The notes beneath the pieces were generated by a model. That model was not told the origin of the DNA. It saw only the letters and a program-made list of their open reading frames with translations, and searched no databases. Positions 33,647 to 41,531 of a stretch of 64,000 bases of DNA are shown here, piece by piece. Within the stretch, counting starts at the first letter, position 1; every line of letters starts with the position of its first letter. This DNA is from Candidatus Gastranaerophilus phascolarcticola (GTDB lineage Bacteria > Cyanobacteriota > Vampirovibrionia > Gastranaerophilales > Gastranaerophilaceae): contig MOYE01000001.1 of the NCBI GenBank assembly GCA_001899335.1, positions 123,421 through 187,420 on the forward strand, written 5' to 3'. Position numbers and translations under genes: made by a program.

Positions 33647-34581
33647 TTCTCATATAACTTTAACGTGTTTTCAAAAATGGATGTAATTTTATCACGCAGC
33701 GAAACAGGTGTGAAGACTTTACAAGAATTACCGTATTTAAGAAGTCTTTTTATTAATTCATCTTCACTTTCATCTTTATTCTTTATCATAAGCCATTCGC
33801 CCCTAAAACCCTCGGCAACTTCCCATTTTCTAATACGATAGTTCTTGGCAAGTCTGCCCCGTATACCGTAAACCGTTACTCGGTTGAGACAATATGTATT
33901 TGTAATTTTAACCGGCATTTGTTTTATACTGATAATTTTGTCTAATGGTATATCTGTTATCTGTGATGAGTTTAAATCTAATATCCGAAGTTTAGCTGAA
34001 TTTCTCCTGAAAAGTAATTCCTGCGCTTTTGCCATGATTTTCTTTTCAGTTTTCTTGCCGTTCGTATAATAAACTATCTCAACTTTATAATCCTCTCTGC
34101 AAAATTTTGAACAAATTTCTATTTTATTCTCAAGTTTATCAAAGTAAAAACTAAAATCAGCTCTGTTTTTAGACTCTCTTGTCTTCGCTAGCATTTGAGT
34201 GGATTCGGACAAACGAAGCTCAATAGATTTGATAAATTTTTCAAATTCCTGTTCAGTCTTTTCGTCATCTTTTAGATTTAACGCAAACTCTTTAATAAAC
34301 ATAAAAGAGTTTAATTCCTCCTGACTTAAATCAACTTTATATAACGGATTTAACAGATGATATTTCCCCTTCTCCTTTTTTACATTAAGTCCTAAAATTT
34401 TTAATGTGTTGAGATATTTGCTTAACGTAACACTATGTATACTATTATCAGAAGAAATAGGCAATCCGTCATCTGAAATTACACTTATTGCCTGCGCAAA
34501 ATTGGCGTTATCTTCAAGTAATAACTTCAAAAGCGCGTAAATCTTTAAGAAACTGTCAACCTGTTTTGTACTAATCTCCAT
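33643..34581 (-). CDS. WYL-domain protein, second of a pair
   Basis: 312 residues. The N-terminus has a winged-helix-like segment (SFLKIYALLKLLLEDNANFAQAISVISDDGL) and the middle a WYL-like beta domain (EDYKVEIVYYTNGKKTEKKI..RILDLNSSQITDIPLDKIISIKQMP). A C-terminal WCX-like extension follows. WYL proteins are ligand-sensing DNA-binding regulators, often of defence or stress genes. It overlaps the upstream paralogue by 11 bp, so the two are made together and may heterodimerise (inference). Confidence 0.75.
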   Translation of the reverse strand: MEISTKQVDSFLKIYALLKLLLEDNANFAQAISVISDDGLPISSDNSIHSVTLSKYLNTLKILGLNVKKEKGKYHLLNPLYKVDLSQEELNSFMFIKEFALNLKDDEKTEQEFEKFIKSIELRLSESTQMLAKTRESKNRADFSFYFDKLENKIEICSKFCREDYKVEIVYYTNGKKTEKKIMAKAQELLFRRNSAKLRILDLNSSQITDIPLDKIISIKQMPVKITNTYCLNRVTVYGIRGRLAKNYRIRKWEVAEGFRGEWLMIKNKDESEDELIKRLLKYGNSCKVFTPVSLRDKITSIFENTLKLYEN

Positions 34582-35521
34582 ATAGATAAACCTCTCTTGC
34601 GGATTTTAAAGCTGCAATAAATTCGTCCCTATATTCAACCGGTTCAAGGATTTTGCACGAATCCGCAAGCTGCAAAAATCTATGTGTCGTCAAAACTTTA
34701 TTGCTGGTTCTATGCTTAACAGTCCTAATGTCACCGATTTCAGAAATTATTTCCTCGCATTCCATAAGCTCTGCAGTCGGATCGTAAAGCTCAAATATTA
34801 TGTCAAAGAAATTTTCCTGCGGCATTTCAACCTCTTCACCCGGAATAATGTCGGTTATCTTTATAATTCTATCCATTAAAAAAATACCCTCTGTTTTGTA
34901 TTCCATGCCAAAACCTTCTAAATATAATTTGTAGTTTTGAACTTTCATTTTGTACGCAATGATAGGAATTTCTTTGAACCCGGATCGCGGCGAGTTATAT
35001 AAAACCGTTACAAGAGCATTCTCTTTACAGCATTGCTCTAGTTGCTTTAACAGGTTTAAATCAAAATTCTTTAACAGAGAATGCTCCAGATATAGTTCGT
35101 GGAAAGCAACATTATTAACGTGGTAATCAAATTTCCTCAAAAGTAAATCCGCGTTTAAAAGTTCCTCAAACGGAAGATTGTACATTATAAATTCATAAAT
35201 TTCAAAAAGTTTTTTAGCTTGAAGTTCATTTATAGTTGGTCTGAACGGGTTTTCAGGTATAAAATATGCGTATTCTCTGCGTTTGGCTTTAGTGAGCTTT
35301 TTCTCGACGTTACAACCGGCATTTTTGAAAGTATTTATATAAACTCTAAGCGAATCTTTTGACAGTTTTGATTTTATATAAGGAAGTTTAGAGAGATAAT
35401 CGCTGATTTCGTCTAGAGTTTTCGGGGATTGCAGAAGCATGTCAAAAACAATGAGAGCCTTAAATGCGCTATAAAAGATTGCACTATAAGAAACTTCCTT
35501 AGTATTAATATATTGGCGCAT
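34571..35521 (-). CDS. WYL-domain protein, first of a pair
   Basis: 316 residues. N-terminal helix-turn-helix region (AFKALIVFDMLLQSPKTLDEISDYLSKL) and a WYL domain (CKENALVTVLYNSPRSGFKE..YLEGFGMEYKTEGIFLMDRI). An AAGGGA ribosome site precedes the ATG. It is the first gene of the two-gene operon, located next to the tRNA and the accessory island and transcribed away from it. It resembles the following gene in layout, pointing to an old duplication. Confidence 0.77.
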   Translation of the reverse strand: MRQYINTKEVSYSAIFYSAFKALIVFDMLLQSPKTLDEISDYLSKLPYIKSKLSKDSLRVYINTFKNAGCNVEKKLTKAKRREYAYFIPENPFRPTINELQAKKLFEIYEFIMYNLPFEELLNADLLLRKFDYHVNNVAFHELYLEHSLLKNFDLNLLKQLEQCCKENALVTVLYNSPRSGFKEIPIIAYKMKVQNYKLYLEGFGMEYKTEGIFLMDRIIKITDIIPGEEVEMPQENFFDIIFELYDPTAELMECEEIISEIGDIRTVKHRTSNKVLTTHRFLQLADSCKILEPVEYRDEFIAALKSAREVYLYGD

Positions 35522-35624
35522 AGCGATCTATCCCTTCTAGGGTATTTTATTATAAAAATAAAGAAAAAGTAAGGGTTGATTTTTAATAATGTTTGTGCGA
35601 GTATAAAAGACGAAGAGACAGAAT

Positions 35625-35698
35625 GGCAAGGTAGCTCAGCTGGCTAGAGCGTTCGGCTCATACCCGAGAGGTCGAGAGTTCGAGTCTCTCCCTTGCTA
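35625..35698 (+). tRNA. tRNA with CAT anticodon (Met or Ile2)
   Basis: A complete cloverleaf: acceptor GGCAAGG/CCTTGCT (last pair G-T), D arm GCTC..GAGC, anticodon arm TTCGG-CTCATAC-CCGAG with CAT, five-base variable loop, T arm GAGAG-TTCGAGT-CTCTC. No encoded CCA. CAT fits elongator Met or the Ile tRNA that needs lysidine; the sequence alone does not decide. It marks the left edge of the accessory island. Confidence 0.93.
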
Positions 35699-35702
35699 AA
35701 TA

Positions 35703-35733
35703 AAAAAGGACTAGGTTTTTCTAGTCCTTTTTT
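35703..35733 (+). terminator. Terminator of the tRNA
   Basis: AAAAAAGGACTAG / CTAGTCCTTTTTT hairpin right behind the tRNA. Confidence 0.88.
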
Positions 35734-35820
35734 ATAATGTATTAGAGACTTTTGGATGGCGATTTCTTTAGCTCAATCACCCACACTGTCGCTATAATGT
35801 ATTAGAGACTTTTGGATGGC
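35733..35820 (+). repeat. Two 28-bp direct repeats, 60 bp apart (element left end)
   Basis: The same 28 bases (beginning TATAATGTATTAGAGACTTT) occur at 35733-35760 and 35793-35820, separated by 32 unrelated bases. Directly repeated sites of this size are expected where a Mu/Tn7-like transposase binds its end. I found no inverted copy downstream, so the right end is unidentified. Confidence 0.75.
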
Positions 35821-35846
35821 AGTTTATATACCACAGACGTCCACAC

Positions 35847-35869
35847 AATCGCCCATTGAGGCGATTTTT
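35847..35869 (+). terminator. Terminator-like hairpin in element leader
   Basis: AATCGCC / GGCGATT hairpin with TTTTT. It would stop transcription entering from the left. Confidence 0.55.
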
Positions 35870-35895
35870 CAGTATTGAGATTTGCGGATCATTTT

Positions 35896-36019
35896 TTGCA
35901 CTTTTGTCTCTATTCTTGCACTATTTTGCACTATGTTTTTAAATTTTTTGTTCTAAATAGCCCAAACATCGCACCATATCAAACTTTCCCCGAGTGTAAT
36001 TTAGTGCAAGAAAGTGCAA
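35896..36019. promoter_or_regulatory. Array of five TTGCACT heptamers upstream of transposase
   Basis: TTGCACT occurs at 35896, 35916 and 35926, and its complement AGTGCAA at 36003 and 36013. Steps of 20, 10 and 10 bp keep the sites on one face of the helix. Likely a repressor or transposase binding region controlling the operon at 36132, comparable in role to the Mu operator. The rest of 35870-36131 has an inverted repeat GTCTC-N7-GAGAC at 36056 and no gene. Confidence 0.6.
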
Positions 36020-36131
36020 AAATAATTTGTCTCACAAATTAAGATGTGTCGAAATGTCTCTGAGATTGAGACTTAGGACTTGATATTTTCCTTAACAAGA
36101 GCGATTAATGTGTGTGTAAGGATTTTTAAAT

Positions 36132-37886
36132 ATGACATATGTACCAGAAAAAGCAAAACAAATTGCACTTGCAAGGCTTGATTTAGTCCACAAATGGCTT
36201 GAGTTTCGCCGAAAATCGAATATCAAAATCCAAGCCGATTATGATTTTGTTAAATTACACAACACGACTGATTCGCATTTGCGTCAGGTTTTGGGCAAAG
36301 TCTCCCGTGGTTCGCTCCATCGGTGGAATGCAATGCTTGACGGGTCCGAGGATTACGAAAAACTTCTTCCTCAATACAGATATTCCAAAATCGGTGAGTT
36401 TAGAACCACTTTGACCGACGAAGAAATCAAAATCTTTATGGGCTTGCTTTTGCACCCGAATCGATTTTCTATCGGCAAAGCTACCGCCCTTACTAAATAC
36501 AAATTAAAAGAACAAGGGCAGGTTTTTATCCCCGCAGATGCGACTTTTCGTCGTTATGCAAAATGGTTTAAGGCGAACAATTACGACAAATGGGTGCTTG
36601 CCCGAGATGGCGAAAAAGCCTTGTCTGACAAGGTTGAACCTTATATCAAACGTGACGCATCGCTTTTGGATGTTGGCGATATTCTTGTTGCAGACGGGCA
36701 TAAACTGGCATTTCAAGTGATAAACCCATTCACAGGCAAGCCAAGTCGTGCGACTTTAGTCGGTTTTTTGGATTGGAAATCGACCGCCCTTGTGGGTTAC
36801 GAGATTATGCTTGAAGAAAACACTCAGTGCATCGCATCCGCCCTTCGAAACGCAATAATAAACCTCGATATGGTGCCGAAAATCATTTATCAGGATAACG
36901 GCAGAGCTTTTAGGGCGAAATATTTCACTAACGACAAGGGATTTAACGAACTCGGATTTCAAGGTATTTATTCAAAACTCGGGATTGAAACGGTTTTTGC
37001 CCGACCTTATAACGCCAGAGCGAAAGTCATTGAGCGATTTTTCAAAGAATTTCAAGAAGGCTTTGAAAAGCTTATGCCAAGCTATGTCGGAAGCAATATT
37101 GCAAACAAACCGGCTTACCTGATGAGAAATGAAAAACTGCATTCTGCTTGGCACAACGATTACATTCCAACTATTGAAGAAACAATAAAAATGATTGATA
37201 TGTGGATAAATTTCAAAAACTCTCAAACCTGCCCCAACGCACCCAACAAAACTACCGCAGAGGTTTTGGAAGATAGAAAATGCCAAAACATAAATCCCGA
37301 CACCCTCGATGATTTAATGCTTGCGACCGAGGTTAAAACAATTCAGCGAAACGGAGTCAGGTTCTTGGGTTGCGACTATTTTGACGAACGGCTTTACGGC
37401 TTCAAAAGCAAAGTGCTAATCAAATACAATCTTTTTGACCTCACAAAAATCAAGGTTTTCACCCCGAAAGGCGAGTATTTATGCACCGCTGAGCGTGTAA
37501 CCGAAACCCACCCGATGGCGAAATTATTGGGCGATGTCAAAGACTACGAGGACTACAAGCAAAAAATCGTTCGGCAAAAACAACTAAAAAAGAAAACCGT
37601 AAACGCAGTTAAAAATTACTTTTCAACTGAAGAAATAAAATACCTTGAAACCAAAATGGACGAAGAAATTTCACCACCCGTTCAAACCTCGTTCAAAGAG
37701 AGTTCAAAAGCCATTTTAAACACAAATAACTTTGGCGCAGATACGAAAGATAAAAATCATTTACCCCTTCAAACTCTTTTCAAAAACAATTCACAAAAAT
37801 ATGAATACTTAATCAAACACGATCCAAACAACCCTTGGATTTCGGAATTTAAACAAACAAAGGAGTACAAATTGCTGTATGAATAG
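36132..37886 (+). CDS. DDE transposase, MuA/TnsB type
   Basis: 584 residues. Helical DNA-binding domains occupy the first 170 residues. A retroviral-integrase-type core has Asp188 (DILVADGH), Asp255 (IIYQDNGRAF) and Glu301 (KVIERFFKEF), then the Mu-type beta barrel around 380-440 and a flexible C-terminus that would contact the ATPase. It catalyses strand transfer of the element ends into target DNA. An AAGGA ribosome site precedes the ATG. Codon choice is more GC-rich than in the following defence genes, suggesting a separate origin. Confidence 0.9.
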   Translation: MTYVPEKAKQIALARLDLVHKWLEFRRKSNIKIQADYDFVKLHNTTDSHLRQVLGKVSRGSLHRWNAMLDGSEDYEKLLPQYRYSKIGEFRTTLTDEEIKIFMGLLLHPNRFSIGKATALTKYKLKEQGQVFIPADATFRRYAKWFKANNYDKWVLARDGEKALSDKVEPYIKRDASLLDVGDILVADGHKLAFQVINPFTGKPSRATLVGFLDWKSTALVGYEIMLEENTQCIASALRNAIINLDMVPKIIYQDNGRAFRAKYFTNDKGFNELGFQGIYSKLGIETVFARPYNARAKVIERFFKEFQEGFEKLMPSYVGSNIANKPAYLMRNEKLHSAWHNDYIPTIEETIKMIDMWINFKNSQTCPNAPNKTTAEVLEDRKCQNINPDTLDDLMLATEVKTIQRNGVRFLGCDYFDERLYGFKSKVLIKYNLFDLTKIKVFTPKGEYLCTAERVTETHPMAKLLGDVKDYEDYKQKIVRQKQLKKKTVNAVKNYFSTEEIKYLETKMDEEISPPVQTSFKESSKAILNTNNFGADTKDKNHLPLQTLFKNNSQKYEYLIKHDPNNPWISEFKQTKEYKLLYE

Positions 37887-37947
37887 CGGCTTGCGAGCAG
37901 AGGGCTGAAGCGTGAGCGTGCCCGTTTAACGCGAGCAAGCCAAGAAA
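37887..37947 (+). repeat. Structured intergenic element (R5)
   Basis: GC-rich stretch with stem GGCTTGC/GCAAGCC enclosing GGGC/GCCC and the motif CCGTTTAACGCGAGC. The last motif is also found at 62846 and is similar to the complement of the R1 core. Whether it belongs to the same family is uncertain. Confidence 0.45.
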
Positions 37948-37954
37948 GGACAAT

Positions 37955-38635
37955 ATGAACAAAGTATTTATAAGGACAAATAATGTCAAAAACTTTATCG
38001 GACTTGTAGAAAATCTGGTCAACAAACCCAAAAATATTCCTAAAATGGGACTTGTTTATGGCGAGCCGGGGCTCGGCAAAACGCAAACCGCCTTGTGGCT
38101 TGCGTGCAAGTATGATGGGATTTACCTTCGAGCCTCAAACCTTATGACAGGAAGATGGCTGCTTGACGGCTTGATAAAAGAAATGGACGAGTTGCCGAGA
38201 TACTTGACTTCAGACAACTTCAACCTTGTGGTTAAAAAACTCAAAGCAAATCCTAAATTGATTTTTATTGACGAAATCGACTACTTGATGAATAATTTTA
38301 AAACTGTTGAAATCCTGAGAGATCTGCACGATGAGACCGAGTGCCCAATTATTATGATTGGAATGGGTTTGGCACACAGGAAACTCGAGCGATACAAGCA
38401 CCTTTATGACAGGTTTTCAGAGGTTTTGAAATTTGAAACTTTTGGTGTAAATGATACCGCTCAGATTGTGAACGAACTTTCGCAAGTGCCGATTTCGGCC
38501 GATGCGATTGAATATATCTACCAAAAACACAACCGCTTCAGACAAATTGTCCAACTGATAAACAAACTTGAAACTCTAGCGAAAGAAAACAATCTGCCCG
38601 AAATCACTTTAGAAATTGTGAGGCAAATGCTATGA
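37955..38635 (+). CDS. MuB/TniB-type transposition ATPase
   Basis: 226-residue AAA+ ATPase with Walker A GEPGLGKTQ near residue 34 and Walker B KLIFIDEIDYL. In Mu and Tn7-like systems such a protein binds target DNA, activates the transposase and confers target immunity. Length is shorter than MuB (312) because the N-terminal HTH domain is missing; the arginine-rich C-terminal part is kept. An AGAAAGGA ribosome site precedes the ATG; it overlaps the next gene by 4 bp (ATGA). Confidence 0.87.
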   Translation: MNKVFIRTNNVKNFIGLVENLVNKPKNIPKMGLVYGEPGLGKTQTALWLACKYDGIYLRASNLMTGRWLLDGLIKEMDELPRYLTSDNFNLVVKKLKANPKLIFIDEIDYLMNNFKTVEILRDLHDETECPIIMIGMGLAHRKLERYKHLYDRFSEVLKFETFGVNDTAQIVNELSQVPISADAIEYIYQKHNRFRQIVQLINKLETLAKENNLPEITLEIVRQML

Positions 38636-39192
38636 ACATCGAGAAATTAGCGAAATATTTAAAAGAATTTACCCTTGATGAAATCGAAATGATAGCCGAA
38701 TGTGATGTCTCGGTTGAACTGGAAAAACTCATTGCGAATGGCAAGTTATCGCTTGAAAACGGAGTTTACAAATATCAAGATTTTGAAAACAAGATCGAGT
38801 TTGCTGTATTTACAAGATCCGAAGCCAAAAACAAAAATATAACTTTGAAATCTGTCTCGGAAATTTTTATGAAAAATTATGCGGCGAATTTCTGTAAACC
38901 CAATACAATAAAGACTTACACCGCGATTTTGAGAACAAATGTAATCCCAATTTTAGGAAATAAAAAAGTTCGAGAGATTTGCACAGAGGATATCAAGAGG
39001 TTTTACACGATTTGCAAACGGCGCGGAATGGGCGAAAGACGGTTGAAGAATTCGCTCGCACTCTTGAATCAGATTTTAAAATATTGTAAACGAGAGAACC
39101 TAGCAAAAATCGACTGTGACTTTCAGGTGCGACGACTGACGGACAAAAATAAATTTAGTATTAACAGAATAATCTTTGAGGAGAATATATAA
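38632..39192 (+). CDS. Integrase core-binding domain protein without catalytic domain
   Basis: 186 residues. Residues about 70-165 match the SAM-like N-terminal DNA-binding domain of tyrosine recombinases (FMKNYAANFCKPNTIKTYTA, VREICTEDIKRFY, LKNSLALLNQILKYCKREN). The protein ends where the catalytic domain would begin; none of the R-H-R-Y residues is present. It may have become a DNA-binding accessory of the transposition operon. A split relationship to the catalytic-only integrase at 54970 is possible but unproven. Confidence 0.72.
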   Translation: MNIEKLAKYLKEFTLDEIEMIAECDVSVELEKLIANGKLSLENGVYKYQDFENKIEFAVFTRSEAKNKNITLKSVSEIFMKNYAANFCKPNTIKTYTAILRTNVIPILGNKKVREICTEDIKRFYTICKRRGMGERRLKNSLALLNQILKYCKRENLAKIDCDFQVRRLTDKNKFSINRIIFEENI

Positions 39193-39600
39193 ATGGCGAA
39201 ATTAAATAAATTAAAACAGGCTCAAAAACTTTATGTACAAGAAAATAAGACACTTGGCGAGATTGGAATGGAACTCGATTTGTCCCGTAGGACGTTGTTT
39301 TATTGGAAAAAGCAATACGACTGGGACAAACGGAAATTTGAATATGAACACGAAAAAGATGCGTTCAGCCAAGAACTGCTTGAACTTGCAAGAAAAATGA
39401 TGCGAAAACTGAACAACGACTTGGATAAAAACTCGCACACAAACCAATCCGAGATTTATTCTTTCATGAACATTCTAAAAAACATCCCCTTGCTCAAAGA
39501 ATACGAAGCTTCCATTACCCCATCCAAGCCAAAACAACAAAATTTCCTCACCCCCGAACAAGTCCGCGAAATCGAACGAGAGGTTTTGGGGATGGAATAA
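39193..39600 (+). CDS. HTH protein similar to Mu-like phage small terminase/DUF1804 proteins
   Basis: 135 residues starting directly after the previous stop, with GAGGAGA as ribosome site. The N-terminal helix-turn-helix (LGEIGMELDLSRRTLFYWKKQYDWDKRK) is typical of DUF1804 and phage terminase small-subunit N-termini. The rest is helical and charged. Last gene of the transposition operon. Its presence hints at a Mu-like phage ancestor although no large terminase is present. Confidence 0.6.
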   Translation: MAKLNKLKQAQKLYVQENKTLGEIGMELDLSRRTLFYWKKQYDWDKRKFEYEHEKDAFSQELLELARKMMRKLNNDLDKNSHTNQSEIYSFMNILKNIPLLKEYEASITPSKPKQQNFLTPEQVREIEREVLGME

Positions 39601-39676
39601 AGCATTACATAGCTTAGTGTTTACTTAAAATAAAAATTGTAATTAAGAAAATTAATAAAGACTTCTTTTAGTGATA

Positions 39677-41527
39677 CTAATGAGTATTGAAATATTCGAT
39701 TGTTGCTATGCCTGGTTCTTGCAATAATTCATAGAATTCATTAACAAGCTCTCTTTTTTGTTCTGTATATTTTAGTCCAGAACGATTATTTGAAAATGTA
39801 AAAGTTACTGATTCTTTTGCTCTAGATAATGCAACAAAAAAAGCACATCTATCCTCTTCTGGTTGGTTTTTAAAATTCCAAAAAGCAGAATCCTCCAAAC
39901 CAACGAAATATACAGCAGAATATTCTAATCCTTTACTTTTGTGTATAGTCATTATTGGAATAGAATTTAATCCACAGAAATTATCGATAGCTTTCTGCCA
40001 ATCATTATTTGCTTCCTCAAATTCTATTTCAAAGAATTTGATAAAATCATCTAGTGTTGAATCAAAATAATTTCCTTGACTATAAACTGGAAAATAAGCT
40101 TTTATACGATTTGTATCTAAAAATGATTTTATAGTATTAGTTATTTCAGATATATTAAGATTTTGATCCATCATATTTTTTATAGTGTTTTTTAAATCAA
40201 ATATTTGTTGTTGTAATTCTTCATATGTAGAATTATTACCACTATCAATACTAAAAATATCTATTACGGTTTCTTTAATCATTTCCCATTTTTGAGCTTG
40301 CTTTATATTTATTGCACAAGAAATAATGTCCAAAACAAGCTCAATAATTGGCTCTTTAATTAGATTCTGATATTCAATCTCAATTCTTGCACGGATATTT
40401 TTCTTTTTTAATGCTTTGATAATTGCAGGACTATAATTTCCTGGGCATTGTTTGCACAAAATGCAAATATCATTAGGTTTGGTACCATTACAAATTTTTT
40501 CTTCAATATTGTTGGCAATAGCATTTGCTTCTAATTCTTCATTATCAGAAATATAAAGATTAATTTCACCATCTGAAGGATTCCATTTTTCGGAATATTT
40601 AATATCTGAATTATCTTCTTGTAAAGACTTGTACATGTTTCTTTGAAGTTCAACCAATTTGGGGGCTGATCTATGATTCATTAATAATATTTTTTGCTCA
40701 GACTTAAATTCATCATTATATATATCAAAAACATTCTTCATAGCTCCTGCCCAAAGCATAATACGTTGTTTATTGTCACCCACAGCTGTAATTGTTGAAT
40801 TTGAATTTACAAAACAGTCTTTGATGAATTTATACTGTAAACCAGTAGTATCTTGAAATTCGTCTAAAAACACATGGCTATATGTTGTTTGAATTGCTAA
40901 TTTAATTTGTGCATTGGTAAGTATTATATAATCTGCTAATTTATTAATCATTTTGAAAGTAAGAGTTGCTTTGTGATTATCAAATCCCTTAAGTAATAAA
41001 GGCCATATTCTACTTCCAATTTCATCTGGATTTAAAGGAAGAGAAGTTTCTTTAAGGGTTTTGTCGTAGTATTTATTAAACTTGCTACTTATAGTTCCAT
41101 TCAATATATATCCTTGCTTAATAAAAGCCTGATCTATTATATCTAAATCATTTATTAAATAATCTGCCTTAGGTCTTAATTCTTCGGGCAAAGCATAAAG
41201 AAAGTGATCCAAAATCCTTTTAAAAAACGCATCATATGTCATAGAAGAGAATCTTAATTTTGCATCTTGTCCACAACGTCTTTCAACTCTTTCTTTTAAA
41301 TTCTGTGCTGCGTCTGTCTTAAAACTAATTGCCAATATTTTTCTCGGATTTTTACAAAGATTTGTTTGTAAAAGATAAGTAGCTTTTTGAGCTAATAATT
41401 CAGTTTTTCCTGCTCCAGGTCCTGCGATTACTAAAATATTATTCTGAGAAGTTACAGATTGAAATGCAGATTCTTCGAGAATAATATTATCACTTGGTTG
41501 CCAATTTTCTTTATCAATAATCTTCAT
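39677..41527 (-). CDS. gajB-like: UvrD/Rep-type helicase, Gabija GajB-like
   Basis: 616 residues from ATG 41527 (GTG 41530 is possible). A superfamily 1 helicase with motif I AGPGAGKTE, Ia AISFKTDAAQNL, II HVFLDEFQDTT, III VGDNKQRIMLWAGA, V TIHKSKGLEYSAVYF and VI FVALSRAKES, all in order. It starts immediately after the OLD-nuclease gene. The pair in this order is the layout of Gabija anti-phage systems, where GajB helps GajA sense nucleotide depletion and DNA ends. It is longer than described GajB of about 500 residues. Confidence 0.8.
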   Translation of the reverse strand: MKIIDKENWQPSDNIILEESAFQSVTSQNNILVIAGPGAGKTELLAQKATYLLQTNLCKNPRKILAISFKTDAAQNLKERVERRCGQDAKLRFSSMTYDAFFKRILDHFLYALPEELRPKADYLINDLDIIDQAFIKQGYILNGTISSKFNKYYDKTLKETSLPLNPDEIGSRIWPLLLKGFDNHKATLTFKMINKLADYIILTNAQIKLAIQTTYSHVFLDEFQDTTGLQYKFIKDCFVNSNSTITAVGDNKQRIMLWAGAMKNVFDIYNDEFKSEQKILLMNHRSAPKLVELQRNMYKSLQEDNSDIKYSEKWNPSDGEINLYISDNEELEANAIANNIEEKICNGTKPNDICILCKQCPGNYSPAIIKALKKKNIRARIEIEYQNLIKEPIIELVLDIISCAINIKQAQKWEMIKETVIDIFSIDSGNNSTYEELQQQIFDLKNTIKNMMDQNLNISEITNTIKSFLDTNRIKAYFPVYSQGNYFDSTLDDFIKFFEIEFEEANNDWQKAIDNFCGLNSIPIMTIHKSKGLEYSAVYFVGLEDSAFWNFKNQPEEDRCAFFVALSRAKESVTFTFSNNRSGLKYTEQKRELVNEFYELLQEPGIATIEYFNTH

Positions 41528-41531
41528 CACA

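Larger units (their letters stand above)
35733..39600 (+). mobile_element. Mu-like transposable element, four-gene operon (right end unknown)
   Basis: Begins beside the tRNA with direct repeats and a 260-bp regulatory region, followed by a DDE transposase, a MuB-type ATPase, an integrase-like DNA-binding protein and an HTH protein on one strand with overlapping or adjoining ends. No head, tail or lysis genes are seen, so it is either a transposon or a stripped Mu-like prophage. The defence genes that follow could be its cargo, but this cannot be shown without the right end. Confidence 0.65.

Noticed and set aside
35733..35820. A minimal CRISPR array (28-bp repeat, 32-bp spacer, 28-bp repeat)
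   Set aside because: Only two repeats, no palindrome in the repeat, no cas genes in the window, and the position beside a Mu-type transposase explains the repeats better as end-binding sites.
35733..39600. Complete Mu-like prophage
   Set aside because: No capsid, portal, tail or lysis genes follow; only the transposition operon and one terminase-like HTH protein are seen.
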